Of a DNA stretch of 64,000 nt, positions 11,339 through 21,222 are shown one piece after another. Numbering within the stretch: position 1 is the stretch's first letter; each line of letters opens with the position of its first letter. The notes beneath the pieces were generated by a model. That model saw nothing but the letters and a program-made list of their open reading frames with translations, was not told where the DNA came from and did not search any database. Source of the stretch: Triticum aestivum (taxonomy: Eukaryota; Streptophyta; Magnoliopsida; Poales; Poaceae); assembly GCF_018294505.1 (NCBI RefSeq), contig NC_057813.1, forward strand, positions 315,211,077-315,275,076. The letters run 5' to 3'. Made by a program: the position numbers and the translations under genes.

Positions 11339-11529
11339 TGTTGGCATGCCTATTGTCTCAGTTAAGATAGGATATCACTGTTACCATGGTTTAGGTGATA
11401 TAGGTGCTAGCATGAGTCATATTCCTTTTTCCTTATATGAAGAAATTATGAATGATATAGCACCCGCTGAAATCGATGAAATATATGTTACTATTAAACT
11501 TGCCAATAGAGATACTATATCGCCATGTT
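11339..11529 (+). pseudogene. E2 aspartic protease, internally deleted
   Basis: After a stop at 11332-11334, the frame carries a short PVVGMPIVSVKIG lead and the active-site motif DIGAS (about 11397-11411), with the nucleophilic aspartate kept. At about 11520, after ANRDTIS, the sequence jumps to text that belongs just upstream of RT (ASIVVPPTDPLEQ). The flap and C-terminal half of the protease are therefore missing, apparently as an internal deletion of several hundred bases relative to intact relatives. Confidence 0.7.
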
Positions 11530-12989
11530 GGTCTTGCTTCTATTGTTGTACCTCCTACTGATCCTTTAGAACAATATTTGCTAGACCATGAAAATGATTT
11601 GCATATGCGTGAAAGAAATGAAATAGATAGAATTTTGTTCGAACAACAACTTCTGCTTAAACACAATCTACCTATTGAAACTCTAGGAGGTCCTCCTCCA
11701 CCTAAAGGTGATCTTGTATTTGAATTAAAACAACTGCCGGACACTTTGAAATATGCTTATCTTGATGAGAAAAAGATATATCCTGTTATTATTAGTGCTA
11801 ACCTTTCAGAACATGAAGAAGAAAGATTATTAAAAGTTCTAAAGAAGCACCGAGCTGCTATTGGATATACTCTTGATGATCTTATGGGCATTAGTCCCAC
11901 TCTATGTCAGCACAAGATTAATATGGAACCTGATGCTAAACCTGTTGTTGATCATGAACGTCAGTTAAATCCGAAAATGTAAGAAGTGGTAAGAACGGAA
12001 AGATTGAAACTTCTGGAAGCAGGTATAATCTATCCTATAGCTCATAGTAGATGGGTAAGTCATGTTCATTGTGTCCCTAAGAAGGGATGTATAACTGTTG
12101 TTTCTAATGATAAGAATGAACTTATTACACAAAGAATTATCATAGGCTATAGAATGGTAATTGATTTTAGAAAATTAAATAAAGCAATGAGAAAAGATCA
12201 TTACCCTCTGCCTTTTATTGATCAAATGCTAGAAAGATTATCTAAGCACAAACATTTTTGCTTCCTTGACGGATATTCTGGTTTTTCACAAATACTTGTT
12301 TCACAACCTGATCAAGAAAAGACCACTTTTACTTGTCCTTTTGGAACTTATGCTTATATATGTATGCCTTTTGGTCTATGTAATGCACCTGCTACCTTTC
12401 AAAGATGTATGACTTCTATATTCTCTGATTTTTGTGAAAAGATTGTTGAGGTTTTCATGGATGACTTTTCTGTTTACGGGAAGTCTTTTGATGATTGTTT
12501 AAGCAATCTTGATCGAGTTTTGCGGAGAAGTGAGCAAACAAATTTTGTCTTGAATTGGGAGAAGTGCCACTTTATGGTTAATGAAGGTATTGTTTTGGGT
12601 CATAAAATTTCTGAAAGAGGCATTGAGGTGGACAAAGCCAAGGTTGATGCAATTGAGAAAATGCCATGTCCTAAAGATACCAAAGGTATTCATAGTTTCC
12701 TTGGTCATGTTGGTTGCTATAGGATATTTATCAAATACTTTTCTAAAATTTCTAGGCCCCTTGCAAATCTTTTGCAAAAGTATATCCCTTTTGTTTTTGA
12801 TGATGATTGCTTGGAAGCCTTCAAAATACTCAAGAAAGCCTTAATTTCTGCACCTGTTGTTCAACCACCTGATTGGAACTTGCCTTTTGAGATTATGTGT
12901 GATCGTAGTGATTATGATGTTGGTGTTGTTCTAGGACAAAGAGTTGATAAAAACTCTAGACAGTGCTCAATGAAATTATGCTACTACTG
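11530..12989 (+). pseudogene. E2 reverse transcriptase and start of RNase H
   Basis: One frame runs from 11476 to a stop at 11980, then almost uninterrupted from 11986 to 12990. Visible RT landmarks are the MVIDFRKLNKA block, CFLDGYSGFSQI, TFTCPFGTYAY, MPFGLCNAPATFQ, the catalytic VFMDDFSVYG (FMDD in place of YMDD/YVDD), and HKISERGIEVDKAKV. The connection and early RNase H follow, with MCDRSDYDVGVVLGQR retaining the first catalytic aspartate. Near 12962 a deletion of roughly 45-50 bases removes the next RNase H block and shifts the frame. RT copies the element RNA and RNase H removes the template. The frame is well preserved for an old copy. Confidence 0.9.
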
Positions 12990-13006
12990 AACAACAATTC
13001 TTAACA

Positions 13007-14011
13007 GTGGTGTTTGCTTGTGATAAATTTAGAACCTACATTGTTGATTCCAAAGTGACCGTTCACACCGATCATGCTGCTATAAAATATCTTATGGAAA
13101 AGAAAGATGCTAAACCTAGACTCATTAGGTGGATTCTTCTGCTACAAGAATTTGATTTGCACATCACTGACAGGAAAGAAGCAGAGAACCCCGTAGCTGA
13201 TAACCTATCTAGGCTTGAAAATATTCTTGATGACCCACAACCTATTAATGATAGCTTTCCTGATGAACAGTTACCTGCAATAAATGTTTGTAATAGTAAA
13301 CCTTGGTATGCTGACTATGCTAATTATATTGTAGCTAAATACATACCACCTAGCTTTATCTACCAACAAAAGAAGAAAATCTTGTATGATTTAAGACATT
13401 ACTTTTGGGATGACCCATATCTTTATAAAGAAGGAGTATATGGTATTATTAGATGGTGTGTACTTGAGCATGAACAGGAACAAATCCTACGGAAATGTCA
13501 CTCCGAAGCTTATGAAGGACATCATGCGGGAGACAGAACTACTCATAAGGTATTGCAATCCGGTTTTTATTGGCCTACTCTCTTAAAGGATGCCCGGAAG
13601 TTCATCTTATCTTGTAATGAATGTCAAAGAATAGGTAATATCAGTAAGTGCAAAGAAATGCCTATGAATTATTCACTTGTTGTTGAACCATTTGATGTTT
13701 GGGGATTTGATTTCATGGGACATTTTCCTTCCTCTAATGGGTATACTCATATTTTGGTTGATGTTGATTATGTTACTAAGTGGGTAGAAGCTATTCCAAC
13801 TAGTAGTGCTGATCACAACACCTCTATTAAAATGCTTAAGGAATTTATTTTCCCAAAGTTTGGAGTCCCTAGATATTTAATGATTGATGGTGGTTCACAC
13901 TTTATTCATGGTGATTTTCATAAAATGCTTGCCAAGTATGATGTTAACCATAGAACTGCATCACCTTATCATCCTCAGTCTAGTGGTCAAGTTGAACTTA
14001 GCAATAGATAA
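13007..14011 (+). pseudogene. E2 RNase H C-terminus and integrase core
   Basis: The 334-codon frame begins in RNase H ([20 protein letters not shown], with the HTDH block and DNLSRL at the end). It continues into integrase. The zinc-binding HHCC region is at about 13497-13630 ([10 protein letters not shown] ... CNECQ). The DDE catalytic core follows, with aspartate in GFDFMGHFP, the second in LMIDGGSHF and glutamate in [10 protein letters not shown]. The stop at 14009-14011 replaces the glutamine codon that relatives have after SNR (CAA to TAA). Integrase would insert the cDNA into the chromosome, making the 5-bp duplications seen here. Confidence 0.9.
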
Positions 14012-14395
14012 ATAAAACTAATCCTACAAAAGACTGTCAATAGGTCCCAGAAATTGGTCTAAGAAACTAGATGATGCACTTTGGGCTTATAGAAAAACAT
14101 ATAAAAATCCTATGGGTATGTCTCCTTATAAAAATGGTTTATGGAAAAGCTTGTCATTTGCCTCTTGAGTTAGAACATAAAGCATATTGGGTAATTAAGG
14201 AACTCAACTATGATTTCAAACTTGCCGGTGAAATAGGTTATTTGATATTAGCTCATTAGATGAATGGAGAACCCAAGCTTATGAAAATGCAAAGTTATTC
14301 AAAGAAAAAGTTAAAAGATGGCATGATAAAAGAATCCAAAAGTGTGAGTTCAAGGTTGGAGAATATGTTCTTTTGTACAACTCTCGTTTCAGATT
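14012..14395 (+). pseudogene. E2 integrase C-terminal region, left of the MITE
   Basis: Shifted frames carry the post-catalytic segment DDALWAYRKTYKNPMGMSPY and the VYGKACHLPLELEHKAYW block. Further on, the basic region RWHDKRIQKCEFKVGEYVLLYNS leads to the GPY/F-type domain. The domain is split by the inverted-repeat element at 14396. Two single-base frameshifts are evident, near 14045 and 14235. Confidence 0.8.
14387..14395. repeat. Left target-site duplication of the MITE
   Basis: TTTCAGATT is paired with TTTTAGATT at 15135-15143. Confidence 0.8.
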
Positions 14396-15134
14396 GAGAG
14401 AAGTGCATATTTCAACCCCGAACTCTTGTCCTGGTCTAGTTTACAACCCCGAACTCGAATACCGTCTAAATTACAACCCCTACTTTCAAAATTGTCTAGG
14501 ATTCAACCCTTCCCTCTCTATTGACCGGTTTTGACCAGTGAACTGGTCCATTCAGCATGCCACGTCAGCAAATTTTTTTAAAAAATCTGTAAAATCAAAA
14601 AATAAATCCATGAAAAGAAATAAAAAATCAGGGAAAAATAAATAAAATCGAATTTCCAAAAAACAAAATTATCAATATTTCCATGAAAAACCAAAAAATA
14701 CTTAAAATCAAAAAAATCCAGGGAAAAAAAATCAAATTCCCAAGAAAATTATGTAAAAAACTTAAAATAAAAAAACTCTAGAAAATTGAATTTCCAAAAA
14801 AAGTTAATTTTTAGATTTTTTCCCTCGAAAATTACAGGAAAATTTTCTGATTTTTTCACCAACTTTTTCCAGAAATTTGATTTTCTTTCCGGATTTTTTC
14901 TCGATCTTACAGATTTTTTTCTTGAAATTTTGAATTTTTTCCTGACGTGGCATGCTGATTGGACCCGTTGACTGGTCAAAATTGGTCACCCCTGGTCAAA
15001 ACCAGTCAACAAGGAGGGGAGGGTTGAATCCTGACCGGTTTTGAGAGTTGAGGGTTGTAATTTAGATGGTATTGAAGTTCGGGGTTGTAAATTAGACTAG
15101 GGCAAGAGTTCGGGGTTGAAAATGCACTTCTCTC
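14396..15134. mobile_element. Mutator-like inverted-repeat element (739 bp, non-autonomous)
   Basis: Both ends start GAGAGAAGTGCAT read inward, and the two arms mirror each other for about 185-200 bases, through CAACCCCGAACTCTTG, ATTACAACCC and CATGCCACGTCAG. The core is A/T-rich and encodes nothing. Flanks are a 9-bp duplication, TTTCAGATT (14387-14395) and TTTTAGATT (15135-15143), with one mismatch. A 9-bp duplication with very long inverted arms is typical of Mutator-like elements; a MITE or fold-back derivative fits best. Removing it and one duplication restores the integrase reading through the RFxxGK block. Confidence 0.85.
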
Positions 15135-15400
15135 TTTTAGATTCTTTGCTGGAAAACTCCTATCCAAATGGGAAGGACCCTATGTTATCGAGGAGGGTTA
15201 TCGATCTAGAGCTATCAAAATAAATAATGCCGAAGGTACTAACCCAAAGGTTGTTAATGGGCAACGAATAAACATTATATCTCAGGTATGCCAATTAATG
15301 TTGAAAGCAATATTATCCAAACTATGACACCGGAAGAACACATAAAAGAAACCTTCCAGAACACTCTAGAATCGTTAAAAAAAGGAGGTACGTGATACGG
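15135..15400 (+). pseudogene. E2 integrase C-terminal end, right of the MITE
   Basis: Continues the integrase GPY/F-type domain (GKLLSKWEGPYVIEEGYRS) interrupted at 14395. It ends near 15290 with NAEGTNPKVVNGQRINI and tail residues, then stops. This is the end of the pol polyprotein. Confidence 0.8.
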
Positions 15401-15713
15401 TAAGTAGACGAACTCTGAAAAATCCACAAAAATATTTTTTTGCCAGTTTTGGAATATTTAAAAAATTAGGAAAATAAGAAACTGCCATGAAGGTGACCCT
15501 GGTGGGCAAAAGACACTAGGGCACGCCTGGCTTGCCAGGCGCGTCCAGGTGGGCTGTGCCCACCTCGGGTACATTCCGAACTCCGTTTTTCTTCCATTCG
15601 CTTGTTTCCCAAGATAAAAAATCTCTATATACCCCCCGAACCTGTTGACCTCCGTATCGTGGAGAAATCTCGTGTTTCCTTTTCTCGCTGTTTTCTGTCA
15701 GATCTAATCCACC
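15401..15713 (+). promoter_or_regulatory. Leader with TATA box upstream of the E2 accessory ORF
   Basis: No pol sequence remains here. It holds a small hairpin of the form AGGTGGGC-TGT-GCCCACCT near 15548-15566. A TATA-like CTCTATATACC follows (core 15625-15631), then a pyrimidine-rich leader ending in a near-ideal start context CCACCATGG at 15711-15719. TATA to ATG is about 85 bases. This looks like a separate promoter for the downstream ORF; transcription was not tested. Confidence 0.4.
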
Positions 15714-16233
15714 ATGGCTTCTTCAAGCTCCTCCAAGGATAAGTTCTTTGAGAATGTCGTCAACCCATATTTGTGGGAGGTGATGCAGCACCCTCAAGCT
15801 ATCCAGATGCGTGATGGGTGCTCCACATCCGCGATGTGCAAGGCCCCAAGGGAACTCGATCCTTGGAGGCCAGGCTTGAAGCTATGGAGCAGGAAGTCTT
15901 CCAGTGCAAGGGGATGGTGGAACATGGACTCAATGCCAATCACCTCATGATCGCGGACTACACCCGTGATCTCAAGGTGGATGGCAAGTCTATGAAGGAC
16001 ATCGTCTTCACCTTCAACGAGCAAATCAACTTCCTCCAGAGCCAGATCTACGACCTTCAAAACCAAGTCTTTGAATATGAGGCAAGGTTTAAAGGTATGA
16101 GTTTGGCTGCCAGTTGCAGGACTGAGAGACTCACTCTTCCTCTTATGATGGTGAGCCTCTACCGTGGAAACCTGAGGACAAGATCGCTACTACTTCGTCA
16201 CCACAACCTCCTTCTTCATCACCAAAAGAAAAT
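15714..16233 (+). pseudogene. E2 accessory ORF, coiled-coil protein
   Basis: The frame opens MASSSSSKDKFFENVV at 15714 in a good start context. It shifts near 15815 and continues (about 15818-16110) as a helical stretch rich in Leu, Glu, Gln and Lys, with LEARLEAMEQEVFQCKGMVE and INFLQSQIYDLQNQVFEYEA, which looks like a coiled coil. A second shift leads to a Pro/Ser-rich tail ending PPSSSPKEN and a stop near 16233. It occupies the place where Athila elements carry an envelope-like or extra ORF. I see no signal peptide or membrane segment, so I do not call it env. Function unknown. Confidence 0.5.
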
Positions 16234-17796
16234 TGAGTATCGGGTATGGGCACTCCCCTTGGCTTTCGCCAAGCTTGGGGGAGGTGCCCCGGTATCGTAT
16301 CACCTCCACTATCTTTTGTCTTTACTTTTCTTAGTTTGATCCATAGTTATCTTTTGTTTTAGATGAAAAAAGTTTAGTTCGATCCTTTATTTTCGAAAGT
16401 TTCCTTAGTGACCTATCTTTGTAATCGTGTGCGAGATATATAATAAAGTTTAGTTTGAGTTCTACTTCTTTTACTTTCAAGTTTCAATAAAGAGAAAGGA
16501 AATAAATGAAAAAGATCATATGCTAATCTTATGGTAAGTGATGACATTACACAAGGAAAAGTACAAGTAGAAATTTTATTATAGATTGACAACCATAGCA
16601 TTGGTCAATGATGCAACTCATGAAAAAAATAATAAGGGAAGAGAAGATTCACGTGCAAATACACTATCCTGGAAATCTTCTATGACTGTGAGCACCCATA
16701 AAAATATTATATGCCAAAATAGTTGACATTGGACAAGGAAGACAACGTAATGATTTATGTTTGTTCATATTCACATAGAAGCTATATTGTCATAAATCCT
16801 TCAACATGCGGTGTTTGCCCCTATCTTTGCTAGCCAAAAATTCCACAATAAGTAGAGATACTACTTGTGCATCCAAAACCCTTAAACCCAAATCTTGTTT
16901 TGAGATTCCACCATACCTACCTATGGATTGAGTAAGATCCTTCAAGTAAGTTGTCATCGGTGCAATAAGGCAATAGAAATTGCTTCTAAAAGTGTTAGAT
17001 CATTTAGTGTAAGAGAAAATTGAGCATTGTACGAACTTGTGATGTCGAAGAATAAAAGCGACAGACTGCATAATAAAGGTTGCCATCATAAGGGGAAATA
17101 TAACATGACGTTCTCTTGCACTAAGGGGTTGAGCATACAAAAAAAGCGCACGACAACCTCTGCTTCCCTCTATGAAGGGCCTATCTTTTACTTTTATGTA
17201 TTTACTTTCATTCAAGAGTCAAAGTTTTTGTCTCTATTCCCTTTTATTTTCTCCTTTGTCAAGCATCATGTTGTGAGGAAAGATCTAGGCACATATATCC
17301 AGTTGAATATGGGTAACATGAGTTATTATTATTGACATCACCCTTGAGATGAATACGTTGGAAGGCGAAACTATAAGCCCCTATCTTTCTATGTGTCCGG
17401 TTGAAACCTTTTTCTCATGTGTACGCGGTGAGTGTTAGCAATCATAGAAGACTAAATGATGGTTGAGTATGTGAACTTGCCAAAAGGCTCCAATACGTGA
17501 CCCCTTCCTAAAAAGATGATGAATTGTAGTTGCAAAGCTGACTAAGAACATAGTTTGTTGGTTCCCAATAGAGTTTATACGTTATACTTTGACATTGTGA
17601 TGAATTGTTACTTGTTCATGAGAAGTCTATGATAAAAGTTCTATGGTAAAGGTTTTATGTTAAAGTTTGTTGCTGTCATAATAAGTTACATGATGCTGCT
17701 ATGTCCGTATTTTTGTTTTTATCGACACCTCTCTCTTTCTCTAAGCATGTGGATATGTTTTTTGATTTCGGTTTTCGCTTGAGATAATCGAGGTCT
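16234..17796 (+). other. Long 3' UTR of E2
   Basis: No credible gene in about 1.5 kb. It contains a polypurine-tract-like motif at 16271 and a block (about 17035-17185) that is also found in the 3' regions of E3 and of the Sabrina-like element. Confidence 0.6.
16271..16283 (+). promoter_or_regulatory. Internal polypurine-tract-like motif
   Basis: AAGCTTGGGGGAG is identical to the 13 bases directly before the 3' LTR (17797-17809). It lies just after the accessory ORF. Confidence 0.5.
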
Positions 17797-17809
17797 AAGC
17801 TTGGGGGAG
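17797..17809 (+). promoter_or_regulatory. Polypurine tract of E2
   Basis: AAGCTTGGGGGAG, one base before the 3' LTR, is positioned to prime plus-strand DNA synthesis. Confidence 0.8.
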
Positions 17810-17810
17810 T

Positions 17811-19314
17811 TGATAATTCCATTTTGCATCATGTTTACCTACTGTTATTTATGTTGTTTTACTGCATAATAATGCTTTTTGGAGGAATTCTAATGCCTTT
17901 TCTCTCATAATATGTAAGGTATACGAAAAAGGGGAGAATTCTGGCAACTAGAAATCTGGACCTGAAAAAGCTACGTCAGGCTACCTATTCTGCACAACTC
18001 CAAATAAGCTGAAACTTTACGACAATTTTTTATGGAATAAATACGAATTTTTGGAGTCAATAAGTACTAGAGGGGGCCCACCAGGTGAGCACAACCCACC
18101 TGGGTGGTGCACCCAGGTGGGTTGTGCTCACCCAGGCCCACCTTCGGTGCCCCTCTTCTAGTACATAAGTCATTTTGACCTAGAAAAAATAAGAGGAGGA
18201 CTTTTGGGATGAAGCGCCGCCATCTCGAGGCGGAACCTGGGCAGGAGCACTTTTGCCCTCCGGCGAAGCGATTCTGCCAGGGGAACTTCCCTCCCGGAGG
18301 GGGAAATCATCGTCATCATCATCACCAACAACTCTCCTATCTTGGGGAGGGCTATCTCGATCAACATCTTCAACAGCACCAACTCCTCGCAAACCCTAGT
18401 TCATCTCTTGTGTTCAATCTTTGTACCGGAACAATAGATTGGTGCTTGAGGGTGACTAGTAGTGTCGATTACATCTTGTAGTTGATTACTATATGGTTTA
18501 TTTGGTGGAAAATTGTATGTTCAGATCCATTATGCTATTTAATACCCCTCTGATCTTGAGCATGATTATCATTTGTGAGCAGTTCCTTTTGTTCTTGAGG
18601 TCACGGGAGAAATCATGTTGCAAGTATTCATGTGAACTTGATAGGTGTTTGATATTTTGATGATATGTATGTTGTGATTCCCTTAGTGGTGTCATGTGAA
18701 CGTTGACTCCATGATACTTCACCATATTTGGGCCTAAGGGAATGCATTGTGGAGTAGTTATTAGATGATGGGTTGCTAGAGTGACTGAAGCTTAAACCCT
18801 AGTTTATGCGCTATTCCGTAAGGGACCGATTGGATCAAAAAGTTTAATGCTATGGTTAGAATTTATTCTTAATACTTTTCTCGTAGTTGCAGATGCTTGC
18901 GAGGGGGTTAAGCATAAGTAGGAGGTTTGTTCAAGTAATAATAGCACTTAAGCACCGGTCCACCCACATACCAAATTATCAAAGTAGCGAACACGAATTA
19001 AGCCAACATGATGAAAGTGACTAGATGAAATTCTTGCGTACCCTCAAGAACACCTAGCTTATCATAAGAGAAAGTTTTGGCCTATCCTTTGCCTCAAAAG
19101 GATTGGGATACCTTGCTGCACTTTTGTTACTACTACTGTTACTGGCTCGTTGCAAATTATCTTGCTATCAAACTACTCTGTTACTTACAATTTCAGTACT
19201 TGCAAACATTACCTTGTTGAAAACCACTTGTCATTTCCTTCTGCTCCTTGTTGGGTTCGACACTCTGACTTATAGAAAAGGCTACAATTGATCCCATATA
19301 CTTGTGGTTCATCA
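17811..19314 (+). repeat. 3' LTR of E2 (1504 bp)
   Basis: Starts TGATAATTCC and ends TCATCA. It is collinear with the 5' LTR at 8639-10095 and preceded by the polypurine tract. The right flank GGGAC pairs with GGGTC on the left. Confidence 0.9.
18085..18131. other. Perfect 22-bp hairpin in the E2 3' LTR
   Basis: Left arm 18085-18106 (GTGAGCACAACCCACCTGGG...), loop GTG, right arm 18110-18131, with all 22 pairs complementary. The 5' LTR copy near 8902-8950 has two mismatches in the arm. It lies about 275 bp inside the LTR, shortly before the putative transcription start. Confidence 0.85.
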
Positions 19315-19801
19315 GGGACATATCAGTCGGGTCAACATTATCCTTATAAAATTTAAGGTCCTCCATAGCATAGGCTGACTCAGCATAGGCAGCATCTCCT
19401 TCTTCACATTCCAAAGCAATCTTTCAATTACCGTGGACTGTAATGGTACCCTTACGTCCTGGCATCTTAAGCTGCAGATAAACATACCAAGGTCACACCA
19501 TAAATTTGGTGTAATCCGATCGTCCAAACAAGGCATGATAAGGGCTCTTTATTTTAACCACCTCAAACCATAACGTCTCTGCCTTGTAGTCATAATCATC
19601 ACCAAAAGCCACTTCCAAGGCAATCTTACCAACTGGATATGCCGACTTACCAGGTACCACACCATGAAAGACTATAGAGGACGGCTTAAGCTCTTTATCA
19701 GTCAAATTCATTCGGCGAAAGGTATCATAATAAAGGGTATTGATGTTGCTGCCACCATCCATGAGCTCTTTAGTGAATTAGTAACCCCCAACTTGAGGGG
19801 C
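19315..19801 (-). pseudogene. G0 protease region, right-hand part of the split element
   Basis: Read leftward from 19801, the frame shows GGYxFTKELMDGGSNINTLYY. This is the retropepsin active-site block (D-G-G intact), with an in-frame stop just before it. It continues with KIKSPYHALFGRSDYTKFM and a PGRKGTITVHG linker before reaching E2 at 19314. The protein then resumes at 8638 with RT. This order and orientation show that 7893-8638 and 19315-19801 were once continuous. Further gag sequence would lie right of 19801, where E3 is inserted. Confidence 0.8.
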
Positions 19802-21204
19802 TGATAACCCACAAGTGTAGGGGATCGCAACAGCTTTCGAGGGTAAAGTATTCAACCCAAATTTATTGATTCGACACAAGGGGAGCCAAAGAATATTATT
19901 GAGTATTAGCAGTTGAGTTGTCAATTCAACCACACCTGGATAACTTAGTATCTGCAGCAAAGTATTTAATAGCAAAGTAGTATGATAATAAAGGTAACGA
20001 TAGCAAAAGTAATGTTTTTGGGTTTTGTAGTGATTGTAACAGTAGCAACGGAAAAGTAAATAAGCAAAGCACAAGATGTGAAAAGCTCGTAGGCATTGGA
20101 TCAGTGATGGATAATTATGTCTGATGCGATTCCTCATGTAATAGCTATAACATAAGGTGACACAGAACTAGCTCCAGTTCATCAATGTAATGTAGGCATG
20201 TATTCCATAAATAGTCATATGTGCTTATGGAGAAGAACTTGCATGACATCTTTTGTCCTACCCTCCCGTGGCAGCGGGGTCCTAGTGGAAATTAAGGGAT
20301 ATTAAGGCCTCCTTTTAATAGAGAACCGGAACAAAGCATTAGCACATAGTGAATACATGAACTCCTCAAAGTACGGTCATCACCGAGAAGTATCTCGATT
20401 ATTGTCACTTCGGGGTTGTCGGATCATAACACATAATAGGTGACTATAGACTTGCAAGATAGGATCAAGACCACACATATATTCATGAAAACATAATAGG
20501 TTCAGATCTGAAATCATGGCACTCGGGCCCTAGTGACAAGCATTAAGCATAGCAAAGTCATAGCAACATCAATCTCAGAACATAGTGGATACTAGGGATC
20601 AAACCCTAACAAAACTAACTTGATTACATGGTAAATCTCATCCAACCCATCACCGTCCAGCAAGCCTACGATGGAATTACTCACGCACGGCAGTGAGCAT
20701 CATGAAATTGGTGATGGAGGATGGTTGATGATGACGACGGTGATGAATCCCCCTCTCCGGAGCCCCGAGCAGACTCCAGATCAGCCCTCCCGAGAGAGAT
20801 TAGGGCTTGGCGGCGGCTCCGTATCGTAAAACGTGATGAAACTTTCTCTCTGGTTTTTTTCTCCGCGAGACGGAATATATGGAGTTGGAGTTGAGGTCGG
20901 CGGAGCCTTAGGGGGCCCACAAGACAGGGGGCACGCCGGGGGGGCGCCCCCCCCCACCCTCGTGGACAAGGTGTGGGCCCCTTGGTCTTGATTCCTTCGC
21001 CAGTATTTTTTATATTTTCCAAAAAGTGCCTCCATGGATTTTCAGGACATTCCGAGAACTTTTGTTTTCTACACATAAAACAACATCATGGCAGTTCTGG
21101 TGAAAACAGCGTCAGTCCGGGTTAGTTTCATTCAAATCATGCAAGTTAGAGTCCAAAACAAGGATAAAAGTGTTTGGAAAAGTAGATACGTTGGAGACGT
21201 ATCA
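19802..21204 (-). repeat. 3' LTR of E3 (1403 bp)
   Basis: On the plus strand it begins TGATAACCCACAAGTGTAGG and ends TTGGAGACGTATCA; on its own strand it runs TGATACGTCTCC...GGGTTATCA. These termini are typical of Triticeae Athila elements. The GC-rich part (20690-21000) holds G/C homopolymers. Confidence 0.85.
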
Positions 21205-21222
21205 ACTCCCCTAAGCTTAAAC
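21205..21222 (-). promoter_or_regulatory. Polypurine tract of E3
   Basis: The minus strand reads TTTAAGCTTAGGGGAGT immediately before the LTR start, the same AAGCTT-plus-G-run form as in E2. Confidence 0.7.

Larger units (their letters stand above)
8639..19314 (+). mobile_element. E2: complete Athila-lineage Ty3/gypsy element
   Basis: The element contains, in order, 5' LTR, PBS (TGGCGCCGTTACTGGGAA), gag, protease remnant, RT, RNase H, integrase, an accessory ORF with its own leader, a long 3' UTR, polypurine tract and 3' LTR. LTR termini are TGATA...ATCA. The RT/IN sequences and PBS match the Athila lineage. Large indels between the two LTRs and broken ORFs indicate an old insertion. It is inserted in G0 between protease and RT: the two G0 halves are contiguous in order and orientation once E2 is taken out. 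Confidence 0.9.

Noticed and set aside
14749..14989. Phe/Lys-rich frames inside the inverted-repeat element
   Set aside because: Low-complexity A/T-rich core; both strands are open for the same reason.
15714..16233. E2 accessory ORF as an envelope protein
   Set aside because: Position fits, but no signal peptide, membrane segment or cysteine pattern is visible; it looks like a soluble coiled coil.
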